Translations under genes and position numbers: made by a program
Shown: piece by piece, positions 43,516 through 51,213 of the stretch
How positions within the stretch are numbered: the stretch's first letter is position 1
How the letters are laid out: each line of letters opens with the position of its first letter
Notes under the pieces: generated by a model
The model's input: the letters and a program-made list of their open reading frames with translations, nothing else
The model's database searches: none
What the model was told of the DNA's origin: nothing
Origin: Tateyamaria omphalii
GTDB lineage: Bacteria > Pseudomonadota > Alphaproteobacteria > Rhodobacterales > Rhodobacteraceae
NCBI RefSeq assembly: GCF_014651375.1
Contig: NZ_BMWT01000002.1
Location: 749,477-813,476, forward strand
DNA: 64,000 nucleotides
Reading direction: 5' to 3'

Positions 43516-43965
43516 CTAGCGGCGCGACGCAAAAAAGTCCTTCAGCAAGGCTTCGGCCTCTGCCGCACCAATGCCGTCATAGACCTCTGGCACATGGTGC
43601 GCCTGGCTGTGTGAAAACACCCGCGCACCATGGGCAACCCCGCCAGATTTGGGATCAGACGCCCCGTAATACACACGGCCAATCCGTGCCGCCGCAATGG
43701 CCGCCGCACACATGGCACAAGGCTCAAGCGTGACGTACAGATCGTGCCCCACCAAACGCTCCGATCCCGCATCTGCACAGGCCGCGCGGATCGCCAACAC
43801 CTCTGCATGGGCCGTGGGATCCGACATCTCGCGGGTCCGGTTCCCGGCCCGCGCCACGATCTGTCCCCGCGGGGACACCACAACAGCGCCCACGGGGACC
43901 TCGCCCCGCACACCTGCCGCGCGCGCTTCTTCCAGCGCCTGATCCATGAATGACCGAAACTCCAT
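43516..43965 (-). CDS. tadA: tRNA-specific adenosine deaminase TadA
   Basis: Converts A34 to inosine in tRNA-Arg(ACG). 149 residues. The ATG at 43965 follows AGGGGAAGG; the GTG at 43980 would add five residues. Zinc ligands His53 (with catalytic Glu55) in DPTAHAEVLAIRAAC and Cys83/Cys86 in TLEPCAMCAAAIAAARI are present, as is the family ending DPKSGGVAHGARVFSH. A single such deaminase is normally essential. Divergent from the pseudouridine synthase gene by 55 bases. Confidence 0.92.
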   Translation of the reverse strand: MEFRSFMDQALEEARAAGVRGEVPVGAVVVSPRGQIVARAGNRTREMSDPTAHAEVLAIRAACADAGSERLVGHDLYVTLEPCAMCAAAIAAARIGRVYYGASDPKSGGVAHGARVFSHSQAHHVPEVYDGIGAAEAEALLKDFFASRR

Positions 43966-44020
43966 GCCTTCCCCTGCCACGCCGCTTGCCTGCCGCGCAA
44001 CCCACCGCTATGGCCTGCCC

Positions 44021-44815
44021 ATGACCCAAGACACTCCCAAGGGCGACCGCATCGCCAAGGTTCTGGCCCGCGCCGGCATCGCCAGCCGCCGTGGCGCAGA
44101 AGAGATCATCACTGCCGGACGCGTCAGCGTAAACGGCAAGCGTATCGACAGCCCGGCCCTGAATGTCACGCACGCCGACAAGATCACCGTGGACGGCAAA
44201 CCGCTGAACGCGCCTGAGCCGGAGCGGCTGTGGCTCTACCACAAGCCTGCGGGTCTTGTGACGACAACCAAGGACGAACAGGGACGCAGCACCATCTTTG
44301 ATGCCCTGCCCGAAGACATGCCACGGGTGATGAGCGTCGGCAGGCTCGACCTCAATTCCGAAGGGCTTTTGCTGCTGACCAATGATGGCGGGATCAAGCG
44401 CAAGCTTGAACTGCCCTCAACCGGTTGGATGCGCCGCTACCGCGTGCGGGTGAATGGCCGCCCCACCGACCCGCAACTTGAACCACTGCGCAAGGGCGTG
44501 ACGGTCGACGGGGAACGGTTCCAGCCCATGCAGGTCACGCTCGACCGGCAACAAGGCGCCAATGCGTGGCTGACGGTTGGCCTGCGCGAGGGCAAGAACC
44601 GCGAGATCCGGCGTGCCATGGACAGTATCGGCCTTGCCGTGAACCGCCTGATCCGGGTCAGCTACGGCCCGTTCCAGTTGGGAGAGTTGAAGCAAGGCGC
44701 CGTTGAGGAAGTACGCCGCCGCGTCATACGGGATCAACTGGGCTTGGAGCCGGAATCGGCAGCACAGCAGGTCAAACCAAGCGGCAAACCGCGCCGAACA
44801 CGCAAACCGCGATAA
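44021..44815 (+). CDS. RluB-type 23S rRNA pseudouridine synthase
   Basis: A 264-residue pseudouridine synthase of the RsuA/RluB branch. An S4 RNA-binding domain is at residues 8-65 (RIAKVLARAGIASRRGAEEII, GRVSVNGKRI). The catalytic Asp110 sits in MSVGRLDLNSEGLLLLTNDG, and LREGKNREIRRAMDSIGL is the C-terminal signature. The basic tail (KPSGKPRRTRKPR) may bind RNA. The ATG at 44021 lacks an evident Shine-Dalgarno. Substrate, probably position 2605 of 23S rRNA, is by analogy. Confidence 0.9.
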   Translation: MTQDTPKGDRIAKVLARAGIASRRGAEEIITAGRVSVNGKRIDSPALNVTHADKITVDGKPLNAPEPERLWLYHKPAGLVTTTKDEQGRSTIFDALPEDMPRVMSVGRLDLNSEGLLLLTNDGGIKRKLELPSTGWMRRYRVRVNGRPTDPQLEPLRKGVTVDGERFQPMQVTLDRQQGANAWLTVGLREGKNREIRRAMDSIGLAVNRLIRVSYGPFQLGELKQGAVEEVRRRVIRDQLGLEPESAAQQVKPSGKPRRTRKPR

Positions 44816-44981
44816 AGGCCATCCATCTGCCCAACCTCAATTTTGACGCGAAACGGGAAAAATTCCCCTTGCGCCTGTCATTTGCGCGTCACACCTCTAT
44901 TGCAATGAAGGACATGCGCGCGCCTCTAGTGCTGCATCCGCAAACCGGCTATATGTGTCATAGCCAACAGGGACTTACGGG

Positions 44982-45071
44982 ATGGAGCCAACCGCTTTTC
45001 AAAAAATCGCATTCGCGGTTCTGATTGCGCTGATGTTCGGCGTGACAACCGGATTGCTTGGGGGGCTGTAG
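44982..45071 (+). CDS. Possible 29-residue membrane peptide before the M23 gene
   Basis: A short frame starting MEPTAFQKIAFAVLIALMFG and ending GLLGGL. It is one predicted membrane helix and ends four bases before the GTG of the M23 peptidase gene. An inverted repeat GGCTAT/ATAGCC lies at 44947-44965 ahead of it. It may be a real small membrane protein or a translational leader; size alone cannot decide. Confidence 0.4.
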   Translation: MEPTAFQKIAFAVLIALMFGVTTGLLGGL

Positions 45072-45075
45072 GATC

Positions 45076-45744
45076 GTGCGTCGTGGCATCCGTTTTTGGC
45101 GCTCTCTTGCCATGCTGAGCGCGATTGGTCTGCTCAATGGCGGCTGGGCATCCGAACCAGCCCATGCGCAAGGCATTGGCAAGTTAATCTACCCCAAAGG
45201 CGCGCCAAAGATCGCATCGGATTTTCGGTCGCGCAAAGGGGTAAATGGCCTGCGCCGTCCGGCCCGTCACCAAGGCATTGATATCAAGGGCCGCAACGGC
45301 ACACGCATTATCGCTGCTGCCGACGGGCGCGTTCTGGAAACCGACGTAGGATCATGCTGGGGACCGACGATCGTAGTCGATCACGGGACCGGCTCTGACG
45401 GAAAACGGCTGATCGCAGCATACGGGCACCTCGACAAGATGACGGTCAAGGCTGGTCAATCCGTGAAGCGTGGCCAAGTTATCGGCACACTTGGCAACAA
45501 CTTTCGCAAATTTGACTGCATCGTCGGCGTGCGGCACCTGCACTTCCAGTTGGGGCGTGCGTGGCGCGGTCCTGAGAAGGGCACATTCTGGGGCCACGTT
45601 CGATATCTCCGTGATGGCAAACGCGGCACCAATCCGCATGCCTATTGGGCCGATGGCCCCAACCGCATCACCTGTTTTGATGCGTCCCGCAGTTATCCAG
45701 CGGGAACGCTGACCTACCCTGTACCCTGCGCCGAAGGAACCTGA
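45076..45744 (+). CDS. Exported M23-family metallopeptidase
   Basis: A 222-residue peptidoglycan endopeptidase candidate. The GTG at 45076 gives a clear signal peptide (RRGIRFWRSLAMLSAIGLL, cut near AHA-QG at residue 32). LytM zinc ligands are His65 and Asp69 in RHQGIDIKG and His154/156 in VRHLHFQLG; AYGHLDKMTVKAGQSVKRGQVIG is the usual middle. The end (DASRSYPAGTLTYPVPC) is a short extension. It lies four bases before the xpaC gene, so the peptidase is in the XpaC/TelA operon. Confidence 0.9.
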   Translation: MRRGIRFWRSLAMLSAIGLLNGGWASEPAHAQGIGKLIYPKGAPKIASDFRSRKGVNGLRRPARHQGIDIKGRNGTRIIAAADGRVLETDVGSCWGPTIVVDHGTGSDGKRLIAAYGHLDKMTVKAGQSVKRGQVIGTLGNNFRKFDCIVGVRHLHFQLGRAWRGPEKGTFWGHVRYLRDGKRGTNPHAYWADGPNRITCFDASRSYPAGTLTYPVPCAEGT

Positions 45745-45748
45745 GCCA

Positions 45749-46648
45749 ATGGCCAAACGCTTTGGTGGAAAATACAGCCCCGACGGCCAGAAAGAACCGG
45801 TAAACGGATCGCGCCCCGCCTTTGAGCGGGCGCGGGTTGACCCGGTTGGCGCGCGCGCGAACCTCATGTTCCTGCCTGCGGTCCCAATGGTGTTCCTGGC
45901 CCTCAATGATGGCGCCACTGGCCTGATCACCGCTCTCGTCTCTGCCGCTGTGCTGACCGGTGGCGCATTCATGCTACGCGAAGGGCTCAAGGCCGAGGCC
46001 GCATACGTCGCCCGTAAAGTGGCGCGTCGCCCCGCACTGCCCCGCAAGATCATTGCCGCGCTTCTTGTTGGCGTTGGAATCGCACTCGCCGCCTATAGGT
46101 CCGAACCCGGACTTGTTGCGCCCGTGCTCTACGGCCTTGCAGCACTTGGTCTGCATCTGGCAGCGTTCGGCATTGATCCGCTGAAATCCAAGGGCATGGA
46201 GGGCGTCGACACATTCCAGCAAGACCGCGTGGCCCGCGTCGTCGACGGCGCCGAAGAGTTGCTGACCGAAATGCGCGATGCAATGAAACGCGCGCAGGAT
46301 CGCAAAATGGAGTTGCGTTTGGACCAATTTCAAACCACCGTGCGTGATCTGATCCAGACGGTCGAGGAAGACCCCCGTGATCTTACCGCTGCGCGCAAAT
46401 ATCTGGGCGTCTACCTGATCGGTGCGCGCGATGCGACGGCCAAGTTTGCCGACATCTACGGCCGCAGCCGCGACACGCAAGCCCGCGTCGACTATGCCGC
46501 GCTGCTGGATGACCTTGAGGAGAATTTCGCAGCCCGCACACGCGCGCTGCTCACCGAGGATCGCACCGACCTCAACATCGAAATCGACGTGCTGCGCGAC
46601 CGTTTGCAGCGCGAAGGCGTACGCGTGTCGCGCGCCGAAGACATATAA
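45749..46648 (+). CDS. xpaC: XpaC-family protein
   Basis: A 299-residue protein of the XpaC (5-bromo-4-chloroindolyl phosphate hydrolysis) family, named from a Bacillus phenotype; the biochemical role is unknown. Four hydrophobic segments between about residues 35 and 150 (LMFLPAVPMVFLALN, LITALVSAAVLTGGAFML, KIIAALLVGVGIALAAY, APVLYGLAALGLHLAAFG) are followed by a long helical part (EELLTEMRDAMKRAQDRKMEL, DYAALLDDLEENFAARTRAL). XpaC is almost always next to TelA, as here (18 bases apart). Probably anchored in the inner membrane. Confidence 0.85.
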   Translation: MAKRFGGKYSPDGQKEPVNGSRPAFERARVDPVGARANLMFLPAVPMVFLALNDGATGLITALVSAAVLTGGAFMLREGLKAEAAYVARKVARRPALPRKIIAALLVGVGIALAAYRSEPGLVAPVLYGLAALGLHLAAFGIDPLKSKGMEGVDTFQQDRVARVVDGAEELLTEMRDAMKRAQDRKMELRLDQFQTTVRDLIQTVEEDPRDLTAARKYLGVYLIGARDATAKFADIYGRSRDTQARVDYAALLDDLEENFAARTRALLTEDRTDLNIEIDVLRDRLQREGVRVSRAEDI

Positions 46649-46666
46649 AACCAAGGGGGGGCAAAC

Positions 46667-47863
46667 ATGTCCGAAACAGTCCGTCAAAAAGCCGAAGCAG
46701 CACTTGCGCAGGTTGAAGAGGTGACAGCCGTCGTGCTGCCTGAACCGGCAGAGGCCACCGCCATCGTGCCGCTGGATCAGGCCGATGCGCCCGTGGGCGC
46801 CGAAATCCGCGCCCGTATGGACGAAATCGACATGGAGGACACGCAGTCCATCGTGTCCTTCGGGTCTGCCGCGCAAGCCGAGTTGCAGGAAATCAGTCAG
46901 GCCATGTTGCAGGACGTCCGCAATAAGGATGTAGGCCCCGCAGGGGACAGCCTGCGCACCATCGTCACCACGATCCGCGGCTTCTCGGTGTCGGAACTGG
47001 ATGTGCGTCGCGAGCGCAGCTTTTGGGAAAAGCTGATCGGCCGCGCAGCACCGTTTGCCAAGTTCACCGCCAAGTTCGAAACTGTGCAGGGTCAGATCGA
47101 CAAGATCACCGATGACCTGCTGGCGCACGAACACACGCTGCTGAAGGATATCAAGTCGCTTGATCTGCTCTATGAAAAGACGCTGCAATTCTATGACGAA
47201 CTGGCGCTCTACATCGCGGCGGGCGAAGAGAAGATCAAAGAACTGGACGAGACGATCATTCCAGCGAAAGAGGCCGATGTTCAGGCTGCAGCCGAGGATG
47301 ATCAGGTCATGGTGGCGCAAGAACTGCGCGACCTGCGCGCCGCCCGCGACGATCTGGAGCGCCGGGTGCATGACCTCAAGCTGACACGCCAGGTGACCAT
47401 GCAGTCCCTGCCCTCGATCCGGCTGGTGCAGGAAAACGACAAATCGCTGGTGACCAAGATCAACTCGACCCTCGTCAACACCGTGCCACTGTGGGAAACG
47501 CAACTTGCACAGGCCGTCACCATCCAACGCAGCGCCGAAGCGGCAGCAGCCGTGCGCGACGCCAACGATCTGACCAACGAGCTGTTGACCGCCAACGCGG
47601 CCAACCTGCGCGAAAGCAACAAGATGATCCGCGAAGAGATGGAACGCGGGGTCTTTGACATCGAAGCGGTAAAGCAAGCAAATGCCGACCTGATCGGCAC
47701 TATAGAAGAGTCGCTGCAGATTGCCGACGAGGGCAAGGCCAAGCGCGCTGCGGCCGAAGAAGAGCTCAAGAAGATGGAGACCGAACTGCGCGACACGTTG
47801 GCGTCGGCCAAAGCCCGAAAAGACGGTGTCGGCGACAATGCCGGCACTGCGGTTCCGGGCTGA
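46667..47863 (+). CDS. telA: TelA-family toxic-anion resistance protein
   Basis: A 398-residue cytoplasmic, almost entirely helical protein. TelA/KlaA relatives are tied to tellurite resistance and envelope stress. Typical stretches are QSIVSFGSAAQAELQEIS near residue 60, LGPxxx-like GPAGDSLRTIVTTIRGFSV near 93, KLIGRAAPFAKFTAKFETVQGQID near 120, and LRDARDDLERRVHDLKLTRQ-like coiled coil near 230. The C-terminal part is long coiled coil. Preceded by GGGGGG and an 18-base gap after xpaC. Function in the cell is not established. Confidence 0.92.
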   Translation: MSETVRQKAEAALAQVEEVTAVVLPEPAEATAIVPLDQADAPVGAEIRARMDEIDMEDTQSIVSFGSAAQAELQEISQAMLQDVRNKDVGPAGDSLRTIVTTIRGFSVSELDVRRERSFWEKLIGRAAPFAKFTAKFETVQGQIDKITDDLLAHEHTLLKDIKSLDLLYEKTLQFYDELALYIAAGEEKIKELDETIIPAKEADVQAAAEDDQVMVAQELRDLRAARDDLERRVHDLKLTRQVTMQSLPSIRLVQENDKSLVTKINSTLVNTVPLWETQLAQAVTIQRSAEAAAAVRDANDLTNELLTANAANLRESNKMIREEMERGVFDIEAVKQANADLIGTIEESLQIADEGKAKRAAAEEELKKMETELRDTLASAKARKDGVGDNAGTAVPG

Positions 47864-47873
47864 TCTCGCCAAG

Positions 47874-48839
47874 ATGGCAGAGACACGAACCAAAAGCAGG
47901 ATCAAAGCGTGCGGCGGCCTTGCCGCCCTTGGCTTGCTTGTGGCCTGCGACATGTTCGTGCCCGTAGAGCCGGTGCTGACACCCAAGGTGCGGCCTGCCG
48001 GTCTGGTGCCCCCACCGGTGCCGGACGTGCAGGCCACGTCGCAAGAAAGTGCGGCCCTGCGTGCATATCTTGCGCAGGTGCAATCCAGCCAGTTGACCAC
48101 CGGATTGCTACGGCAGGACGGTGGTGGCCCCGACACCCCCTTCACGTCGAGCATGCTGGCACGCAACTTCGAAGAGATCGTGTTTTTCAACGAATATGCA
48201 GGCCCCGGACTGCGCCCAGGTTCATCCAGCGCCCTGCGCCGATGGTCCGCCCCCGTGCGCATCGGGATCGAATTTGGGGCCTCAGTCCCGCCCAGCCAGC
48301 GCACACGCGACACCAATGATGTGATCGCCTACGCGCGCAGACTGTCGCAGGCTACTGGCCATCCTGTCTCGGTCTCCAACAACCCGAACTTCCTCGTGTT
48401 CTTCGTCTCCGAAGATGACCGGGCGGCCACTCTGAATGCCCGCGCAACGAACTTACCCGGAGTGAACCGGGTCAACCTCGGACCGGTGCGCGACCTGCCC
48501 AATGACGCCTATTGCGCGGTTGCGGCTTATGCCAGCGGAGCTGAGCGGTCGACCTACACCGCCGCCGTCGCCGTGATCCGGTCTGAAAACCCCGACCTGC
48601 TGCGCTTGTCCTGCATCCACGAGGAACTGGCCCAAGGGTTGGGCCTCGCCAATGACAGCCCCGACGCGCGCCCGTCAATTTTTAACGACGACGACGAATT
48701 CGCGCTGCTCACTGACCACGATGTACACCTGCTGGGTATGCTTTATGACGACCGTCTGCGCCCCGGCATGAGCTTGACCGAGGCACGCCCGATCGTGCGC
48801 ACCCTCGCCGACGAGGCCACCAATCCAGGCCCGTCCTGA
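47874..48839 (+). CDS. DUF2927 lipoprotein
   Basis: A 321-residue envelope protein starting ten bases after telA. The N-terminus is a lipoprotein signal (IKACGGLAALGLLVAC, lipobox LVAC, Cys near residue 26). The DUF2927 domain covers about 85-305, with LARNFEEIVFFNEY, VRIGIEFGASVPPSQR, and near residue 249 the segment CIHEELAQGLGLANDSP, followed by FNDDDEFALLTDHD. HEELAQ resembles a zincin HExxH with the second His replaced, which suggests a metallopeptidase-like fold; activity is not shown. Its fixed place in this cluster suggests an envelope partner of TelA. Confidence 0.85.
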   Translation: MAETRTKSRIKACGGLAALGLLVACDMFVPVEPVLTPKVRPAGLVPPPVPDVQATSQESAALRAYLAQVQSSQLTTGLLRQDGGGPDTPFTSSMLARNFEEIVFFNEYAGPGLRPGSSSALRRWSAPVRIGIEFGASVPPSQRTRDTNDVIAYARRLSQATGHPVSVSNNPNFLVFFVSEDDRAATLNARATNLPGVNRVNLGPVRDLPNDAYCAVAAYASGAERSTYTAAVAVIRSENPDLLRLSCIHEELAQGLGLANDSPDARPSIFNDDDEFALLTDHDVHLLGMLYDDRLRPGMSLTEARPIVRTLADEATNPGPS

Positions 48840-48858
48840 CGACTATAGGAGACCCAAC

Positions 48859-49962
48859 ATGGGCATTTTCGACTTTCTTTCCGGCGAATTCATTGACGTC
48901 ATCCACTGGGTCGACGACAGCCGCGACACCATGGTCTGGCGGTTCGAACGCGAGGGTCACGAGATCAAGTACGGTGCCAAGCTGACCGTGCGCGAAGGGC
49001 AGTCCGCCGTCTTTGTCCACGAAGGACAGTTGGCCGATGTCTTCACCCCCGGTCTCTACATGCTTGAGACCAACAACATGCCCATCATGACGACGCTGCA
49101 GCACTGGGATCACGGCTTCAAAAGCCCGTTCAAATCCGAGGTCTATTTCGTCAACACCACCCGTTTCAACGATCTGAAATGGGGCACCAAGAACCCGATC
49201 ATCTGCCGCGATCCCGAATTTGGCCCAGTCCGCCTGCGCGCCTTCGGCACCTATTCGGTCAAGGTGGCCGACCCAGCCCGCTTCCTTGTTGAAATCGTCG
49301 GCACCGACGGCGAATTCACCATGGACGAGATCAGTTTCCAAATCCGCAACATCATCGTACAGGAAATGTCGCGCAGCCTTGCCAAGTCTGGCATTCCCGT
49401 GCTCGACATGGCTGCCAACACCCGCGAATTGGGGCAACTGGTGGCCAAGGAAATCAGCGCCCAGATCGCCGAATATGGCCTGACACTGCCAGAACTCTAC
49501 ATCGAAAACATCTCGCTCCCGCCAGCGGTCGAGGAAGTGATGGACAAGCGGTCCTCCATGGGCGTGATCGGAAACCTGAACGAATACATGCAGTTCCAAG
49601 CGGCCGAGGCGTTGGGTCGCGACGGTGGCGACGCCAGCGGTGCGATGCAGGCGGGTCTGGGCGCGGCAATGGGCATGCAGATGGGCCAGATGGCGTCCAG
49701 CGGTCCGTGGGGCGCGCGTCAGCCTGCAGCGGCCACACCGCCCCCACCACCGGTCGAACATGTCTGGCACGTGGCCGAGAATGGGGAAACCAAGGGGCCA
49801 TTTTCCAAGGCGCAATTGGGCCGCATGGCAGCGGCAGGAGAGTTGAGCCGTGAGACATATGTCTGGACGGCAGGCCAGGATGGCTGGATGAAGGCCGAGG
49901 ACGTGACCGAGCTTGCGCAACTCTTCACCATTCTGCCGCCGCCGCCACCACCCGGCGCATAA
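48859..49962 (+). CDS. SPFH-domain protein with C-terminal GYF_2 domain
   Basis: A 367-residue protein of the YdjI/virion-core-like SPFH group. SPFH core: residues about 25-230 (FEREGHEIKYGAKLTVREGQ, FVHEGQLADVFTPGLYML, EVYFVNTTRFNDLKWGTKN, RAFGTYSVKVADP). A Gly/Met/Ala-rich linker (about 255-290) leads to a Pro run and a GYF_2 domain (HVWHVAENGETKGPFSKAQLG, then VWTAGQDGW). Relatives often pair with zinc-ribbon membrane proteins, one of which is at 61176 here. Probably assembles at the inner membrane. Last of the five-gene cluster; it converges on rhaA with a 9-base gap. Confidence 0.9.
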   Translation: MGIFDFLSGEFIDVIHWVDDSRDTMVWRFEREGHEIKYGAKLTVREGQSAVFVHEGQLADVFTPGLYMLETNNMPIMTTLQHWDHGFKSPFKSEVYFVNTTRFNDLKWGTKNPIICRDPEFGPVRLRAFGTYSVKVADPARFLVEIVGTDGEFTMDEISFQIRNIIVQEMSRSLAKSGIPVLDMAANTRELGQLVAKEISAQIAEYGLTLPELYIENISLPPAVEEVMDKRSSMGVIGNLNEYMQFQAAEALGRDGGDASGAMQAGLGAAMGMQMGQMASSGPWGARQPAAATPPPPPVEHVWHVAENGETKGPFSKAQLGRMAAAGELSRETYVWTAGQDGWMKAEDVTELAQLFTILPPPPPPGA

Positions 49963-49971
49963 GGCGCGGCC

Positions 49972-51204
49972 CTAGCCCCGACTGGCAACACTGGCCTGAT
50001 AAGCGTCAAGTTCGCGGATCAGACCCAGGCTGGTTGGGCGGTCGCTGCGACGGCAGAATTCGGACCAGACATCGCCAAATGGAAGGTCCTTGAACTCTTC
50101 TGTCATGGTCAGCCGCGTTGTGAAGTCCAGCGCGGTTTCCGCCTGCCGCAATCGGTCGAGCGGTGTCAGCAACGCACGCAACAACGCCTTTTGCATGTTG
50201 CGTGTTCCAATAATCCAGGCTGCCGTGCGGCTGATCGTGGCGTCAAAGAAATCCAGCCCGATATGCGTTCGCCCCAAAAGGTCGGCACTGACCAGTTCGT
50301 GGGCCATGTTCAGAATGTCGTCATTCAGCAGGATCACATGGTCACTGTCCCATCGCATCGGGCGCGAGACGTGCAAAAGGATCTCATCCAACGACAGGGC
50401 CACCGCACTCAGCTTGTCTGCGATATTCTCGGTCGGGTGAAAATGCCCCATGTCCAAACACAGCAGTGTGCCCTTGCGGATCGCATAGCCAAGGTAAAAC
50501 TCGTGGCTGCCGACGGTGCACGCCTCGACCCCGATCCCGAACAGCTTTGATTCCACCGCGTCGCGCATATCTGACAGAGGCTCGGCCAGCATCTGATCCA
50601 GCGACGCCTCCAGCCGCGCCCGCGCGGCCATCCGATCAACGGGAATATCCTTGTATCCGTCAGGCACCCAGATGTTGTTGATACATTGCGAACCTAGGGC
50701 GGCGCCAATCTGCGCCGCAATCTCACGCGTGCGGCGCCCATGTTCGATCCAGAAGTCGCGAATGCCCTGATCGGGGTGAGACAGGGTGAGATTATCGTCC
50801 GCCTTCTCATGCGCAAAAAAGGTCGGGTTGAAGTCTAGCCCGATCCCATGCTCCTTCGCCCAATCGACCCAAGGTGCGAAATGGCGGTATTCAATCTGAT
50901 CCCGGTCCGGCGCCTCATCCGTGTCCATATACATGGCATGCAGGTTCAACCGGTGTTTGCCCGGGATCATCGCATAGGCAAATTCCAGATCGGCCCGCAA
51001 CTCATCCGGCGTGCGGGCTCGACCGGGGTAGTTGCCCGTAGCCTGAATGCCGCCGCCAGATGTACCCGTCTTGGGCTCAAAACCGACCACATCATCGCCC
51101 TGCCAGCAATGCATCGAAATCGGGATGGTGGTGAGCTGGCTGATCGCCGCTTCGGTATCAACACCCCACTCAGCAAAGGCCTCCTTGGCGCTGTTGTAAC
51201 CCAT
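49972..51204 (-). CDS. rhaA: L-rhamnose isomerase, enterobacterial RhaA type
   Basis: Metal-dependent isomerisation of L-rhamnose to L-rhamnulose. 410 residues. The sequence follows E. coli RhaA nearly block for block: SMHCWQGDDVVGFE, GGIQATGNYPGRAR, LNLHAMYMDTDEAPDRDQI, GLDFNPTFFAH, DAVESKLFGIGVEACTVGS, LCLDMGHFHPTE, HVSRPMRWDSDHVILLND, IGLDFFDATISRTAAWIIG. This is not the RhaI type found in rhizobial rhamnose loci, although the transporter genes here are rhizobial in layout. Start after GGAGGGGCAG, ten bases behind rhaD, so rhaD-rhaA form one transcript. Confidence 0.95.
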   Translation of the reverse strand: MGYNSAKEAFAEWGVDTEAAISQLTTIPISMHCWQGDDVVGFEPKTGTSGGGIQATGNYPGRARTPDELRADLEFAYAMIPGKHRLNLHAMYMDTDEAPDRDQIEYRHFAPWVDWAKEHGIGLDFNPTFFAHEKADDNLTLSHPDQGIRDFWIEHGRRTREIAAQIGAALGSQCINNIWVPDGYKDIPVDRMAARARLEASLDQMLAEPLSDMRDAVESKLFGIGVEACTVGSHEFYLGYAIRKGTLLCLDMGHFHPTENIADKLSAVALSLDEILLHVSRPMRWDSDHVILLNDDILNMAHELVSADLLGRTHIGLDFFDATISRTAAWIIGTRNMQKALLRALLTPLDRLRQAETALDFTTRLTMTEEFKDLPFGDVWSEFCRRSDRPTSLGLIRELDAYQASVASRG

Positions 51205-51213
51205 CTGCCCCTC

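Noticed and set aside
45974-48316. A 780-codon open frame antisense to xpaC, telA and DUF2927
   Set aside because: Its product is compositionally odd with no recognisable domain, while the sense frames encode three known families with ribosome sites. It is a shadow of high GC at third codon positions.
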